A stretch of DNA of 12,076 nucleotides from an uncultured Alphaproteobacteria bacterium (GTDB lineage Bacteria; Pseudomonadota; Alphaproteobacteria; HIMB59), in the NCBI GenBank assembly GCA_902575725.1, contig CACGSS010000013.1, positions 1 to 12,076 on the forward strand, read 5' to 3'. Below are positions 1 to 7,389 of the stretch, one piece after another. Under the pieces are notes generated by a model. It worked only from the letters and a program-made list of their open reading frames with translations. It was not told where the DNA came from and did no database searches. Each line of letters opens with the position of its first letter. Within the stretch, counting starts at the first letter, position 1. The translations under genes and the position numbers were made by a program.

Positions 1-726
1 AATACCAGAACCAATAATTGTAGGTGCTATTATAAATTGCATAATATCTAATAATTTATTCTCAAGAAATTTAGATATAGTTTTAGAACCACCTTCTACT
101 AATACGAACTTAAAACCTAATTTATTTATATGTTTGTATATGAGATTTGTGAAATTTCTTTCAGGTAATTTATAAATTTGTGTATTATTTAAATTCTTTT
201 TAATATTAGAGTGTGTAAATATGATATTTGAAAAACCATCTTTAAATATTTGATAGTTATTTGTTAATTTTAGAGAGGGATCTATAATTATCCTCTGAGG
301 ATTTGAGCCCTTAATTGCTCTTGTAGTGAGCAAGGGATTATCTTTTTTTATTGTATTTACACCAACTATAACTGCATCACACACTGAACGAAGACTATGA
401 AGGTATGAAATACTATTTTTATCATTAATGTAATGAGAATTGCCGTTTAAAAGTGCAATTTTACCGTCTAAGCTTTGCCCAATTTGACCGATATAGAATT
501 TTTTTTTTATCATCAATATTGGTAACAAAATTTGTGCTATTTCATTTATTTTTTTTTCAATCTTACAATTAAAATTAACGCCATTTTTATCAATTAAAAT
601 ATGATTGGTTTTAGAATGTTGACTAAGTACAAACGATTTGTTAATTAAATCAATTCTTAAGATATTTGATTTTTTTTGTTTTTTTACAAATTCAAATAGT
701 GAAGAAATATTATGCTTTGTTATCAT
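1..726 (-). CDS. RibD C-terminal-type reductase without deaminase domain (3' end outside window)
   Basis: This reads open from an ATG at 726 to the left edge, giving 242 residues with the C-terminus missing. Residues about 78-242 match the RibD_C / dihydrofolate-reductase-like fold, the NADPH-dependent reductase that acts on the ribosylaminopyrimidine intermediate of riboflavin synthesis. Visible motifs are GQSLDGKIA (83-91), LRSVCDAVIVGVNTIKKDNP with LTTR following (112-136), a NPQRIIIDP strand (142-150) and VEGGSKTISKFL (210-221). Residues 1-77 are not a cytidine-deaminase domain: no HAE or PCxxC zinc motif is present, unlike bifunctional E. coli RibD of about 367 residues. The gene diverges from ribA across a 41 bp gap containing only an AT-rich TATATATATA run; no Shine-Dalgarno is obvious. 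The role in riboflavin synthesis is inferred from the fold and the neighbour. It could instead act on a related pterin or pyrimidine substrate. Confidence 0.82.
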   Translation of the reverse strand, partial: MITKHNISSLFEFVKKQKKSNILRIDLINKSFVLSQHSKTNHILIDKNGVNFNCKIEKKINEIAQILLPILMIKKKFYIGQIGQSLDGKIALLNGNSHYINDKNSISYLHSLRSVCDAVIVGVNTIKKDNPLLTTRAIKGSNPQRIIIDPSLKLTNNYQIFKDGFSNIIFTHSNIKKNLNNTQIYKLPERNFTNLIYKHINKLGFKFVLVEGGSKTISKFLENKLLDIMQFIIAPTIIGSGI

Positions 727-767
727 TTTTCATCTGTATCAAGTACTATTGAGTATATATATAGTCT

Positions 768-1886
768 ATGAGTTTAAAATCAAATTTTGGCACATTTATT
801 GATAGAGCTATCAATGAGCTTAGAACCGGAAGACCAATAGTTATCAAAGAAAATAAAAATTATTGGATGTTCTTTAATATTGAACATTCGGACAATAAAA
901 TTCTAAGTCAATTCAATCAATACCTACAAAAAGACAAATATCTTTTAATCACAAAACAAAAAGCAAAATCAATATTTGAAAATAAAGTATCAACAAATAT
1001 TTATTTAAAAATAGATGAAAAAATATCAAACAAATCTTTATTAAGTTTATTCATTAACCCTTTATCTGATCAAAATAAAATATTATTTAAAGATGAGCCT
1101 TATATCAAAAGTAAAGATTTCCATAATGTCTGTTTAGATATAGCCAAAAATGCGAAGGTAATACCATCACTTGTATTTAAAAAAATTAATTCTAAATACT
1201 ATAAAAATATTGATAATCTAATATTACAACTTGGTCTATTAAAATTTAATCATAAAGAGTTAAAAAATCAGAATAAATTTATAACTAATAGTATCAGATT
1301 AGTATCAAGTGCAAATGTGCCCTTACCAAATGTTGCATCTACAACTTTTAATATTTTTAAGTCATATATTGGTGCTAGAAGACATATCGCGATCATAATT
1401 AAACCAAAAAATTTAAAACAACCAACAAACCTTAGAATCCACTCAGCTTGTTTTACTGGGGATATATTTCACTCTAGAAAATGTGATTGCGGAGAACAAT
1501 TAAATAACTCTTTAAACTATATGGTTAAAAATAAAGGAGGTATTATCCTTTATTTAGATCAAGAAGGGAGAGGTATAGGACTAGCCAATAAAATGAGGGC
1601 ATATTCTCTTCAGTCAAAAGGCTTGGATACTATTGATGCTGATCACAACATAGGTTTTTTAGATGATGAAAGAGATTTTAATATTGCCGCTAAGTTACTT
1701 AAGTTATTAAAAGTAAATAAAGTCAATATTATCACAAATAATTTTACAAAAGTCTCTTCTCTTAAAAAAGCTGGTATTAAAATTGCCAAGCAAATAAATA
1801 CAAAACCTACGATTAACAAATTTAATAAGAATTATTTTAAAACAAGAGTAAAAAAAACAGGTTACGGTTTTAAAAATTTAGATTAA
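768..1886 (+). CDS. ribA: GTP cyclohydrolase II with non-catalytic N-terminal region
   Basis: A 372-residue protein whose residues about 200-345 are a clear GTP cyclohydrolase II, the enzyme that opens GTP to the diaminopyrimidine at the start of riboflavin synthesis. The zinc cysteines are C228, C239 and C241 (HSACFTGD and KCDCGEQL). QEGRGIGLANK follows at 265-275, and D300 and R302 in FLDDERDF align with the E. coli acid/base Asp126 and nucleophile Arg128 at a constant offset of 174. Residues 1-170 occupy the place of DHBP synthase in RibBA fusions, but I see no acidic substrate motif there. Only the opening (DRAINELRTGRPIVI) looks like the start of that fold, so this half is probably degenerate or structural. 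E. coli RibA is only about 196 residues. The ATG at 768 is well placed before that opening. It diverges from the RibD-like reductase and ends 4 bp from the next, convergent gene. Confidence 0.93.
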   Translation: MSLKSNFGTFIDRAINELRTGRPIVIKENKNYWMFFNIEHSDNKILSQFNQYLQKDKYLLITKQKAKSIFENKVSTNIYLKIDEKISNKSLLSLFINPLSDQNKILFKDEPYIKSKDFHNVCLDIAKNAKVIPSLVFKKINSKYYKNIDNLILQLGLLKFNHKELKNQNKFITNSIRLVSSANVPLPNVASTTFNIFKSYIGARRHIAIIIKPKNLKQPTNLRIHSACFTGDIFHSRKCDCGEQLNNSLNYMVKNKGGIILYLDQEGRGIGLANKMRAYSLQSKGLDTIDADHNIGFLDDERDFNIAAKLLKLLKVNKVNIITNNFTKVSSLKKAGIKIAKQINTKPTINKFNKNYFKTRVKKTGYGFKNLD

Positions 1887-1894
1887 AAATTTAG
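1871..1894. repeat. 11-bp direct repeat at the ribA stop
   Basis: TAAAAATTTAG occurs at 1871-1881 and again at 1884-1894, a period of 13 bp. It spans the last ribA codons, the stop and the end of the convergent small gene. It is short and AT-rich, so it may be a replication-slippage trace rather than a functional site. Confidence 0.5.
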
Positions 1895-2130
1895 TCAAAG
1901 TCTCCTCGTTCTAATCTATCTTCATATTCATTAGAGGACTCGGAAATAGTATTAAGCTGTTTTTTAGTCATAATTTTTAGAGTTTTTTTTATAGCAAGTT
2001 GGTAAGTATGTAACTTTTCAACAATATTTCTTTCGCTGGTGTTTCTCATCATTTGACTTAGGGCTCTATTTAGCTCAGTAAGTCTGCCTAACAGCGTATT
2101 ATCGTCATTATTATCATCATCGTAATACAT
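1891..2130 (-). CDS. small charged protein of unknown function
   Basis: A 79-residue open frame that I do not recognise. It opens with a low-complexity acidic stretch (YYDDDNNDDN, residues 2-11), continues with a probably helical region (about 13-62) rich in Leu, Arg, Lys and Thr, and ends acidic. It has no cysteine, no membrane segment and no signal peptide, so it is probably cytosolic. Support for it being real: it neatly fills the space between the ribA stop (1886) and the microprotein stop (2194), it starts with ATG, and a perfect TATAAT lies at 2139-2144, 8 bp upstream of the start. Against: no motif ties it to a known family, and the D/N run is a simple GAT/AAT repeat. It is convergent with ribA and is either last in the unit that begins with the AhpD-like gene or transcribed alone. 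Confidence 0.6.
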   Translation of the reverse strand: MYYDDDNNDDNTLLGRLTELNRALSQMMRNTSERNIVEKLHTYQLAIKKTLKIMTKKQLNTISESSNEYEDRLERGDFD

Positions 2131-2138
2131 TACTTAAT

Positions 2139-2144
2139 ATTATA
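2139..2144 (-). promoter_or_regulatory. candidate -10 element for the 79-residue gene
   Basis: A perfect TATAAT on the minus strand ends 8 bp before the ATG at 2130. Transcription would begin at about 2132, leaving almost no leader. No convincing -35 hexamer is seen at 16-18 bp, and such motifs arise often by chance in DNA this AT-rich. Confidence 0.35.
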
Positions 2145-2193
2145 ATAATTTTGAAGATCATAAATAAAATAATTAAATAAATAACTTAACGAT

Positions 2194-2295
2194 TTATTTT
2201 TTTTTTCTATAAAATAATAATCCAATTATAATTATCCCAATACCTATAATCATCAGAAGTTCACCTGCATTCCAAAACCATATTAAGAATTCCAT
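2194..2295 (-). CDS. single-span membrane microprotein (33 aa)
   Basis: Reading the minus strand from the ATG at 2295 gives 33 residues: MEFLIWFWNAGELL, then a very hydrophobic Ile/Gly/Leu stretch (about residues 15-28), ending FYRKKK before TAA. This has the composition of a single membrane span with a lysine-rich, presumably cytoplasmic, C-terminus. The start lies 4 nt after the stop of the AhpD-like gene (2300), which suggests a shared transcript and translational coupling; there is no independent Shine-Dalgarno. Gly and Ile alternate in the span (IIGIGIIIIG), which favours helix packing. I recognise no family. The frame is short enough to be chance, but hydrophobicity, terminal charge and tight spacing together make a real small protein plausible. 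Confidence 0.55.
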   Translation of the reverse strand: MEFLIWFWNAGELLMIIGIGIIIIGLLFYRKKK

Positions 2296-2299
2296 TGGA

Positions 2300-2707
2300 T
2301 TATTTATCTATGTCTTCATCAAATATTTCATCTACTGGCACTTGTATACTATTTACCAGTTGATTTGTTTTTGCTGCAAGAGCTACAATATTTAAAAATT
2401 CTGAATGTTCGTCTTCAGTCATCCCAAGTTTTTTTGCTGCAGATGTGTGTGAGTGTGTGCAATACGAGCAATTATTTGTTATAGAGACTGCCATATAAAT
2501 CATTTCTTTAGTTTTATTTGGAATTATGGTTTGTTTAACCATTAAATCTTTAACATCACTCCAAACATTTTTTAGTAATTGAGGATCAAATGCTAAATAT
2601 TTCCAAAAATTACCTATATAAGTTGTGTTTCTTGATTGTTTAATATCTTCATAGACTTCCTTTATAATTGGATGATTATCATCATCAGTTCTTTTAATTG
2701 TGCTCAC
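2300..2707 (-). CDS. AhpD-like carboxymuconolactone decarboxylase family protein
   Basis: A 135-residue protein of the CMD/AhpD fold. The AhpD-type active-site set is complete with exact spacing: E68, then C80-S-Y-C83, then H87. E. coli-style numbering in mycobacterial AhpD has Glu118, Cys130, Cys133 and His137, with the same gaps of 12, 3 and 4. The usual AAKKLGMTEDE helix follows. Family members act as alkylhydroperoxidases or thiol-disulfide partners, usually as cytosolic oligomers; the exact substrate cannot be read here. The start codon is GTG at 2707, preceded by an AGGGA Shine-Dalgarno-like element at about 2715-2719 and a TATAAT at 2725-2730. The microprotein follows 4 nt downstream. 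The gene diverges from the MFS transporter across 62 bp. No ahpC or other peroxiredoxin gene is nearby, so a peroxide role is inferred from family only. Confidence 0.85.
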   Translation of the reverse strand: MSTIKRTDDDNHPIIKEVYEDIKQSRNTTYIGNFWKYLAFDPQLLKNVWSDVKDLMVKQTIIPNKTKEMIYMAVSITNNCSYCTHSHTSAAKKLGMTEDEHSEFLNIVALAAKTNQLVNSIQVPVDEIFDEDIDK

Positions 2708-2724
2708 CAGTGGTCCCTTTCTTT

Positions 2725-2730
2725 ATTATA
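2725..2730 (-). promoter_or_regulatory. candidate -10 element for the AhpD-like gene
   Basis: A perfect TATAAT on the minus strand would put the transcript start near 2718, just before the AGGGA ribosome-binding element and the GTG at 2707. At 17-18 bp upstream only weak -35 matches (TGATTT or ATGATT) are seen. Confidence 0.4.
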
Positions 2731-2769
2731 ATTGATATATAGTCATTAAATCATAATATCCCTCTTGTT

Positions 2770-3963
2770 TTGATTAATTTTATAAATAAAAATTCAAATT
2801 TATTAATATTTGGCTTTCTAATAGCATTCGCATCAGGATTTGGACAAACATTTTTTATCTCTCTTTTTAGTGAAGATTTTAGAGAAACATTTAACTTAAG
2901 TAATACTCAATTTGGCAGTCTGTATTCAATAGCTACAATTTTAAGTGCGTTAACTATTATATGGGCTGGCAAACTTATAGATACGGTCTCTCTTAAAAAA
3001 TATACTTTAGCAATTGTATTAGGTCTTTCGATAACATGTTTTTTTGCAAGTATTGTGTTTAATGTAATTCTTCTTTTTTTTGTAATTTATTTTTTAAGAC
3101 TTTTTGGACAAGGGCTTATGGGACACACTTCAAGAACAACCATGGCAAGATACTTTAAAGCTAATAGAGGAAAAGCATTAGCTATATCTGGATTTGGTTT
3201 TTCTTTTGGTGAGATGATCTATCCATTTGTAGTAGTAATTTTAATATTAACTTTTGGCTGGAGAATTACCTGGTTTAGTTCATCTGTATTTATAATAATA
3301 TTTTTCGGAGTATTTTTATACTACCTATTAAATAAAAATAATTTTAAAAGTGAAACTGGGTTTGAGAATGAAGATATACAAAATTCATTTTCATGGAGAA
3401 GAAGAGATGTCTTAACAGATCTTAAATTTTATCTTTATTTACCTCTTACATTATTTATGTCATTTACAGTAACTGGTTTTTTATTTCATCAAGTTTTTAT
3501 TGGGCAATTAAATAATTGGACAATGTTAGATATTGCACAAAGTTTTATTTTTTATGCAATCTGTGGAATTGGTGGTTCATTAGTTTCTGGTTTGTTGGTC
3601 GATAAATTTTCTGGTAGGAGTGTAATTACATTTCACTTAATTCCCATGGCTTTAATATTTATTGTGATGTTATTTTCAAATCATATATTTGTATTATATA
3701 TTTACATGGCAGGGCTTGGATTATCAAATGGCTTTACTGAAAATATGTCTAATTCTTTGTGGGCAGAAATGTATGGAGTCAAAAACCTAGGTGCAATAAG
3801 GGCCCTTTTAACATTTTTTGGTGTTTTGGCCTCAGCAGCCTCCCCTTTCTTATATGGATTGATATTGGATGAGACAAATTCGATAAACACCTTGATCTAT
3901 ATGAGCCTTGCTTTAATAATTATTTTTTCTTCTATGAGCTTTATAGGTAATAAAATTAAATAA
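2770..3963 (+). CDS. major facilitator superfamily transporter
   Basis: A 397-residue hydrophobic protein with about 12 membrane spans in two six-span halves. The halves are separated by a charged cytoplasmic loop (about 195-215, SFSWRRRDVLTDLKFY region). The MFS motif A position after span 2 reads GKLIDTVSLKK (67-77), and the second half has the equivalent GLLVDKFSGRS. RLFGQGLMGHTSRTTMARYF and the following GFSFGEMIYP, in spans 4-5, resemble oxalate/formate- or monocarboxylate-like members, but the substrate cannot be named. The only start that keeps span 1 is TTG at 2770; the next in-frame ATG is after residue 110. There is an in-frame stop at 2740. No clear Shine-Dalgarno precedes it. The 3' end overlaps the convergent exonuclease gene by 8 bp. 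Confidence 0.85.
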   Translation: MINFINKNSNLLIFGFLIAFASGFGQTFFISLFSEDFRETFNLSNTQFGSLYSIATILSALTIIWAGKLIDTVSLKKYTLAIVLGLSITCFFASIVFNVILLFFVIYFLRLFGQGLMGHTSRTTMARYFKANRGKALAISGFGFSFGEMIYPFVVVILILTFGWRITWFSSSVFIIIFFGVFLYYLLNKNNFKSETGFENEDIQNSFSWRRRDVLTDLKFYLYLPLTLFMSFTVTGFLFHQVFIGQLNNWTMLDIAQSFIFYAICGIGGSLVSGLLVDKFSGRSVITFHLIPMALIFIVMLFSNHIFVLYIYMAGLGLSNGFTENMSNSLWAEMYGVKNLGAIRALLTFFGVLASAASPFLYGLILDETNSINTLIYMSLALIIIFSSMSFIGNKIK

Positions 3964-4456
3964 AATAACCTTTTTTAAAAGCCTCAATAGCTATCAAAGC
4001 ACATCCTTTAGCATCTGATAATGCATCGTGATGATTTAATGGAATTCTTAAATTTTTACATACTGTATTTAGTTTATTGTTTTCAAATTCCCAATATTTT
4101 CTTGCGATTGCAACAGTATCTTTAAATTCTTGTTTAGGTAGGTCGATATTATAAAAATAACAACATGAGTGCAGGACAGATCGATCAAAAGGAGCATTAT
4201 GTGCAAAAAAGTAATCAACAGCTGATAATTCACTCTTAATTTGGCGCCACACTTTATCAAATGTTTTAGCTTTCTTTAACATTTCCCATGTTAAACCATG
4301 AATATCTGTAAAATGAACTTCAGGTTTAGGTGGTCTTATTAAATGGGAGACTTTTTTTATAATTTTAGTTTTATTAAATATTACATATCCAATAGCACAT
4401 GCTGATGTTCTCTCACTTGTGGCTGTTTCAAAATCTATGGCTGCAAATAATTGCAT
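3956..4456 (-). CDS. DEDDh-family 3'-5' exonuclease (DnaQ-like)
   Basis: A 166-residue single-domain RNase T/DnaQ-type exonuclease, which removes nucleotides from DNA or RNA 3' ends using two metal ions. All five catalytic residues are visible: D8 and E10 in IDFETAT (Exo I), D91 in FAHNAPFD (Exo II), and H143 and D148 in HDALSDA (Exo III), giving the DEDDh class. The length fits a stand-alone nuclease. It has no polymerase III alpha-binding tail like the one in full-length epsilon (about 243 residues), so it is unlikely to be the replicative proofreader; DNA versus RNA preference is unknown. It is the last gene of the five-gene operon. Its ATG shares one base with the acyl-CoA synthetase stop (TAATG), so translation is probably coupled. 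Its stop overlaps the MFS gene end. Confidence 0.88.
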   Translation of the reverse strand: MQLFAAIDFETATSERTSACAIGYVIFNKTKIIKKVSHLIRPPKPEVHFTDIHGLTWEMLKKAKTFDKVWRQIKSELSAVDYFFAHNAPFDRSVLHSCCYFYNIDLPKQEFKDTVAIARKYWEFENNKLNTVCKNLRIPLNHHDALSDAKGCALIAIEAFKKGYFI

Positions 4457-6162
4457 TAAAATAATTGATCAATTTGATTTTGATATTTTTTTTGTACTTC
4501 ATGTCTCCTAACTTTCATTGTGGGAGTCATTAGGTTATTTTCAATACTAAAAGGCTCATCAATAAAGATAAACTTTTTTATTTTTTCTGGTTGAGTTAAG
4601 TCTTTATTTACTTCATCAATATATCTTTGAATATCTTCATCACTAGATTTACTTTCTGAGTTTAATACTAATAATGCTGCAATATAATTCTTTTGTTCAC
4701 CAAATACACAGGCTTGTTCTATCTCAGGAGATAAAGTTAATAGATTTTCAATCTTAGATGGTGCAATATTATCACCTCCTAGAGAAACTATTATATCCTT
4801 TTTACGATCTGTAATTTTAAGATAATTGTCCTCATCAAATTCACCAATATCCCCCGTATGGAGCCAACCATCTTTTATTGTTTGCTCAGTAGCTTCTTTG
4901 TTATTCCAATAGCCCAGCATAAGGTTCTCCCCTTTAACTAATATTTCACCATCTTCTGCTAATTTAACTTCAACTCCAGGAAATATAGGACCAACTGTAT
5001 CAACTTTTACTTTATTTAATAAATTGCAGCTTACAACTGGTGAGGTTTCTGTTAAGCCATAACCTTGTAAAGTCTTTAAACCAAGGGCATTAAGCGCCTC
5101 CCCTACTTGACTGTCAAGAGGTCCTCCACCTGATATAAAAGCCTCTAATCTGCCGCCAAAATTATTTTTTACTTTTTTTCTGACTAATTTATCTAATATT
5201 AGGTTAATTATATTTTCACTAAAACTTAATTTAATATTTTTAAATTTTTTTGTTCCTAGCTGGATAGTCTTATTAAATAAATTTTGTTTCAAATTAGACT
5301 GATTTTTCAAATTAATCTTCATTTTTGCATGGAGATTATTATAAAATCTTGGAACAGCAGTCATTATATGAGGTTGTGCAATTTTTACTGTAGGCAGAAG
5401 TGTTTCAATACTTTTATTATAAAATACTTTTGCTTCTAAAATAATCTGAACAAATTGAACTGCATGTTCATATGAATGAGATAAAGGTAACCAAGTAAGA
5501 AAGGTTAAATCTGGACTCTTTATAGTTTTAAGAAGTTCATACGCTCCTTCACAATTACTTAATATGCCCCCATGACTTAAAATAACACCTTTAGGTAATC
5601 CTTGTGTACCTGACGTGTAAATAATGCAAGCTGGATCTTTGCGCTTAATTTCTTTGATTTTTTCTCTGTTATTATCATTATTATCATCTATTAGGTCACT
5701 CAAAAATACTAAATTTGAAATTAAATTATTTTCAAAATTATCAAAACATAAGATAAATTTGAAATTATATTTAACTTTTTCGCTGGCAGTTAAAATAGTC
5801 TGAAGTAAATTTTTATTTGAAACTATTAAACCAACAGGCTTAGAGTCATTTAAAATATGCTCAAAATCTCTTGATGTATAAGTTGTATAGTTGGGGACAC
5901 AAATAAGTTTATTAGACATTATTGCGATATCAGAGGCCATCCATTCAGGTCTATTTTCCGAAACCAATAAAACTCTCTCTAATTCACCTAAATATTTGTT
6001 TGCTAAAAAATTGTGTATTTTCGTTGTTAGTTTTTTTGTCTCTAACCAACTCATTGAGATAACTTGGTTGTTTGAGTCGAGTTTTAGTAAGTGTTGATTA
6101 TTTTCGTTCTTATCTGCTTGAAAATAAAATAGTTCTGGAAGATTATTAAATTTATTCATCAT
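4456..6162 (-). CDS. long-chain acyl-CoA synthetase (AMP-forming)
   Basis: A 568-residue ANL-superfamily ligase that activates a fatty acid with ATP to acyl-AMP and then to acyl-CoA, most like the FAA1/FadD15 group (COG1022). Motifs in order: IIYTSGTQGLPKGV (180-193, AMP-binding P-loop, with Q where T is usual), GYGLTETSP (367-375), GWLHTGDIGEF (432-442), TDRKKDIIV (451-459), GDNIAPSKIE (463-472) and the C-terminal catalytic lysine K550 in PTMKVRR. No membrane span or signal peptide is seen, so it is probably cytosolic or peripheral at the membrane. Two adjacent ATGs (6162 and 6159) are possible starts. Both overlap the end of the upstream hydrolase gene, by 11 or 8 bp. Together with that hydrolase, it suggests release and activation of an acyl chain. 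Chain length cannot be read from sequence. Confidence 0.92.
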   Translation of the reverse strand: MMNKFNNLPELFYFQADKNENNQHLLKLDSNNQVISMSWLETKKLTTKIHNFLANKYLGELERVLLVSENRPEWMASDIAIMSNKLICVPNYTTYTSRDFEHILNDSKPVGLIVSNKNLLQTILTASEKVKYNFKFILCFDNFENNLISNLVFLSDLIDDNNDNNREKIKEIKRKDPACIIYTSGTQGLPKGVILSHGGILSNCEGAYELLKTIKSPDLTFLTWLPLSHSYEHAVQFVQIILEAKVFYNKSIETLLPTVKIAQPHIMTAVPRFYNNLHAKMKINLKNQSNLKQNLFNKTIQLGTKKFKNIKLSFSENIINLILDKLVRKKVKNNFGGRLEAFISGGGPLDSQVGEALNALGLKTLQGYGLTETSPVVSCNLLNKVKVDTVGPIFPGVEVKLAEDGEILVKGENLMLGYWNNKEATEQTIKDGWLHTGDIGEFDEDNYLKITDRKKDIIVSLGGDNIAPSKIENLLTLSPEIEQACVFGEQKNYIAALLVLNSESKSSDEDIQRYIDEVNKDLTQPEKIKKFIFIDEPFSIENNLMTPTMKVRRHEVQKKYQNQIDQLF

Positions 6163-6970
6163 TAATTATAGTTTCATAAAACTCATCCATCTTATTCATT
6201 AAATTTTCATCATAAGTTACTAAATGTTCACTCTCATCAACGAAATAACTACTTTTAGGTAAATTTGCTAATTTGTACATTTTTTCACCCATTCTAAATG
6301 GAACAATATCATCACCTCTGGCGTGCATAATAAATATAGGGGAAATAACGTTTTTAATCTTTTTATCACTTAAATACTTATCTTTAAGCATGATTGAAAC
6401 AGGAAGGTATGGATAATGAAATTTTGCTGCATCAATCATTGAAGTAAATGGCGCCTCTAAAATTAGACCCTTAAAATTATTATTCTGTGCTATTTCTATA
6501 CTAATAGCAGTTCCTAAAGATTCTCCATAAATTATGATGTCCTTTTTAGAAATATTTTTTTCTTCAAGCCATTTTATAGCACTTCTAGCGTCATCATATA
6601 AACCATCCTCAGTAGGTTCACCATCATTACCACTATATGATCTCCAAGAAATAAGTAAAATATTTTGGTCATATTTTGATAGCTTGTTAATTTTATAAAA
6701 TCTATTTTCAATAGGACCAGCATTACCGTGAAACATTAGTAATGTAGTTTTAGTATTAGAAGGATGTTTATAAAAAATTGACCTTAATTTTATATTTGAG
6801 GTATTTTCAATAAATACTTGTTCCGCAGGAATGATTAGTAATTCATCATCATAATTATCAATTTGAGGGAGGTAAAGAAGAGATCTTTGTTTTGTATAAA
6901 CATAAAAGATAATTAAAAGGTATATAAATAGTAATATTAAGATAATCTTGATTGTTAATGAGTAATTCAT
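6152..6970 (-). CDS. membrane-anchored alpha/beta hydrolase (BEM46/ABHD13-like)
   Basis: A 272-residue serine hydrolase. Residues 5-25 form an N-terminal membrane anchor without a signal-peptidase motif, so the catalytic domain is probably tethered to the inner membrane. The domain carries MFHGNAGPIENR (79-90, oxyanion-hole HGNAG typical of the BEM46/COG1073 group), nucleophile S151 in GESLG, acid D220 (or D221) in HARGDDIVPF, and base H249 in SEHLVTY. The triad is complete. Family members are putative esterases, lipases or thioesterases whose natural substrates are mostly unknown. The ATG at 6970 overlaps the GFA gene stop by 4 nt (ATGA), and the 3' end overlaps the acyl-CoA synthetase start. 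Lipid or acyl-ester substrates are therefore an inference from context. Confidence 0.88.
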   Translation of the reverse strand: MNYSLTIKIILILLFIYLLIIFYVYTKQRSLLYLPQIDNYDDELLIIPAEQVFIENTSNIKLRSIFYKHPSNTKTTLLMFHGNAGPIENRFYKINKLSKYDQNILLISWRSYSGNDGEPTEDGLYDDARSAIKWLEEKNISKKDIIIYGESLGTAISIEIAQNNNFKGLILEAPFTSMIDAAKFHYPYLPVSIMLKDKYLSDKKIKNVISPIFIMHARGDDIVPFRMGEKMYKLANLPKSSYFVDESEHLVTYDENLMNKMDEFYETIINDE

Positions 6971-7389
6971 TTAATTCTGTAAATAAACTTATCAAAATAT
7001 CCTTGGGCAGATTGAGGAAATTTTTTTAATTTAGAAAAATTAATTTTTGATTTTTTATATTTGTAAAAAATATGGCCGATAGAAGGTATATTTTTATTTA
7101 AGGTACCTGTTGATATTGAGATATAATCATCTGAAGATTTTTTTTTAAAAAATAATGAACTTCCACAAATTAAACAAAAACCTCTTTTATAATGTTTACT
7201 AGAAACAAACCATTTTAAAGTTTTTTTACTTTTAAAATTTAGATTTTCTTTTTTTACTTTTGTATAAGAACTAAATTCAGCATTTGAAGCCTGGCACATC
7301 TTACAATGGCAAAAAACTGAGTATCTACATTCATTTTTAATCTCAAAGGTAATTTTCTTGCAAAGACAAGAGCCTTTAATTTTTTTCAT
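6967..7389 (-). CDS. GFA/CENP-V family zinc protein
   Basis: A 140-residue protein with the Cys pattern of the glutathione-dependent formaldehyde-activating enzyme/CENP-V domain: GSCLC near the N-terminus (C8, C10), CHCKMC (C27, C29, C32) and CLICGSSLFF (C72, C75, followed by the conserved Gly-Ser). These ligate the catalytic and structural zinc ions of the fold. Most small bacterial members are annotated as GFA-like, but S-hydroxymethylglutathione synthase activity is not established for them, so no specific reaction is claimed. The C-terminal quarter is very lysine-rich. It overlaps the upstream DUF1289 gene and the downstream hydrolase by ATGA junctions of 4 nt each, so it belongs to the same transcript. 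No membrane span or signal peptide is seen. Confidence 0.86.
   Translation of the reverse strand: MKKIKGSCLCKKITFEIKNECRYSVFCHCKMCQASNAEFSSYTKVKKENLNFKSKKTLKWFVSSKHYKRGFCLICGSSLFFKKKSSDDYISISTGTLNKNIPSIGHIFYKYKKSKINFSKLKKFPQSAQGYFDKFIYRIK

Noticed and set aside
727..767. FMN riboswitch in front of the riboflavin genes
   Set aside because: Only 41 bp separate the two divergent starts, too short for the aptamer, and no conserved stem sequences are present.
3702..3890. 62-codon open frame on the minus strand
   Set aside because: It lies wholly inside the MFS gene on the opposite strand; composition is a shadow of the membrane spans and no motif is present.
4069..4260. 63-codon open frame on the minus strand
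   Set aside because: It is in another frame inside the exonuclease gene, whose catalytic residues are all intact in the real frame.
3956..4456. Replicative polymerase III epsilon subunit (dnaQ)
   Set aside because: The protein stops right after the exonuclease fold and lacks the C-terminal alpha-binding region; context is an acyl-metabolism operon rather than rnhA or coaE neighbours.
5670..5700. GAT/AAT-type repeats as a shared element between the acyl-CoA synthetase (DDNNDNN), the AhpD-like protein (TDDDN) and the 79-residue protein
   Set aside because: Short Asp/Asn runs are expected low-complexity sequence in a genome this AT-rich, and no longer sequence is shared between the sites.
5891..6097. 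68-codon open frame on the plus strand
   Set aside because: It is antisense to the acyl-CoA synthetase N-terminal region, with no start context or motif.
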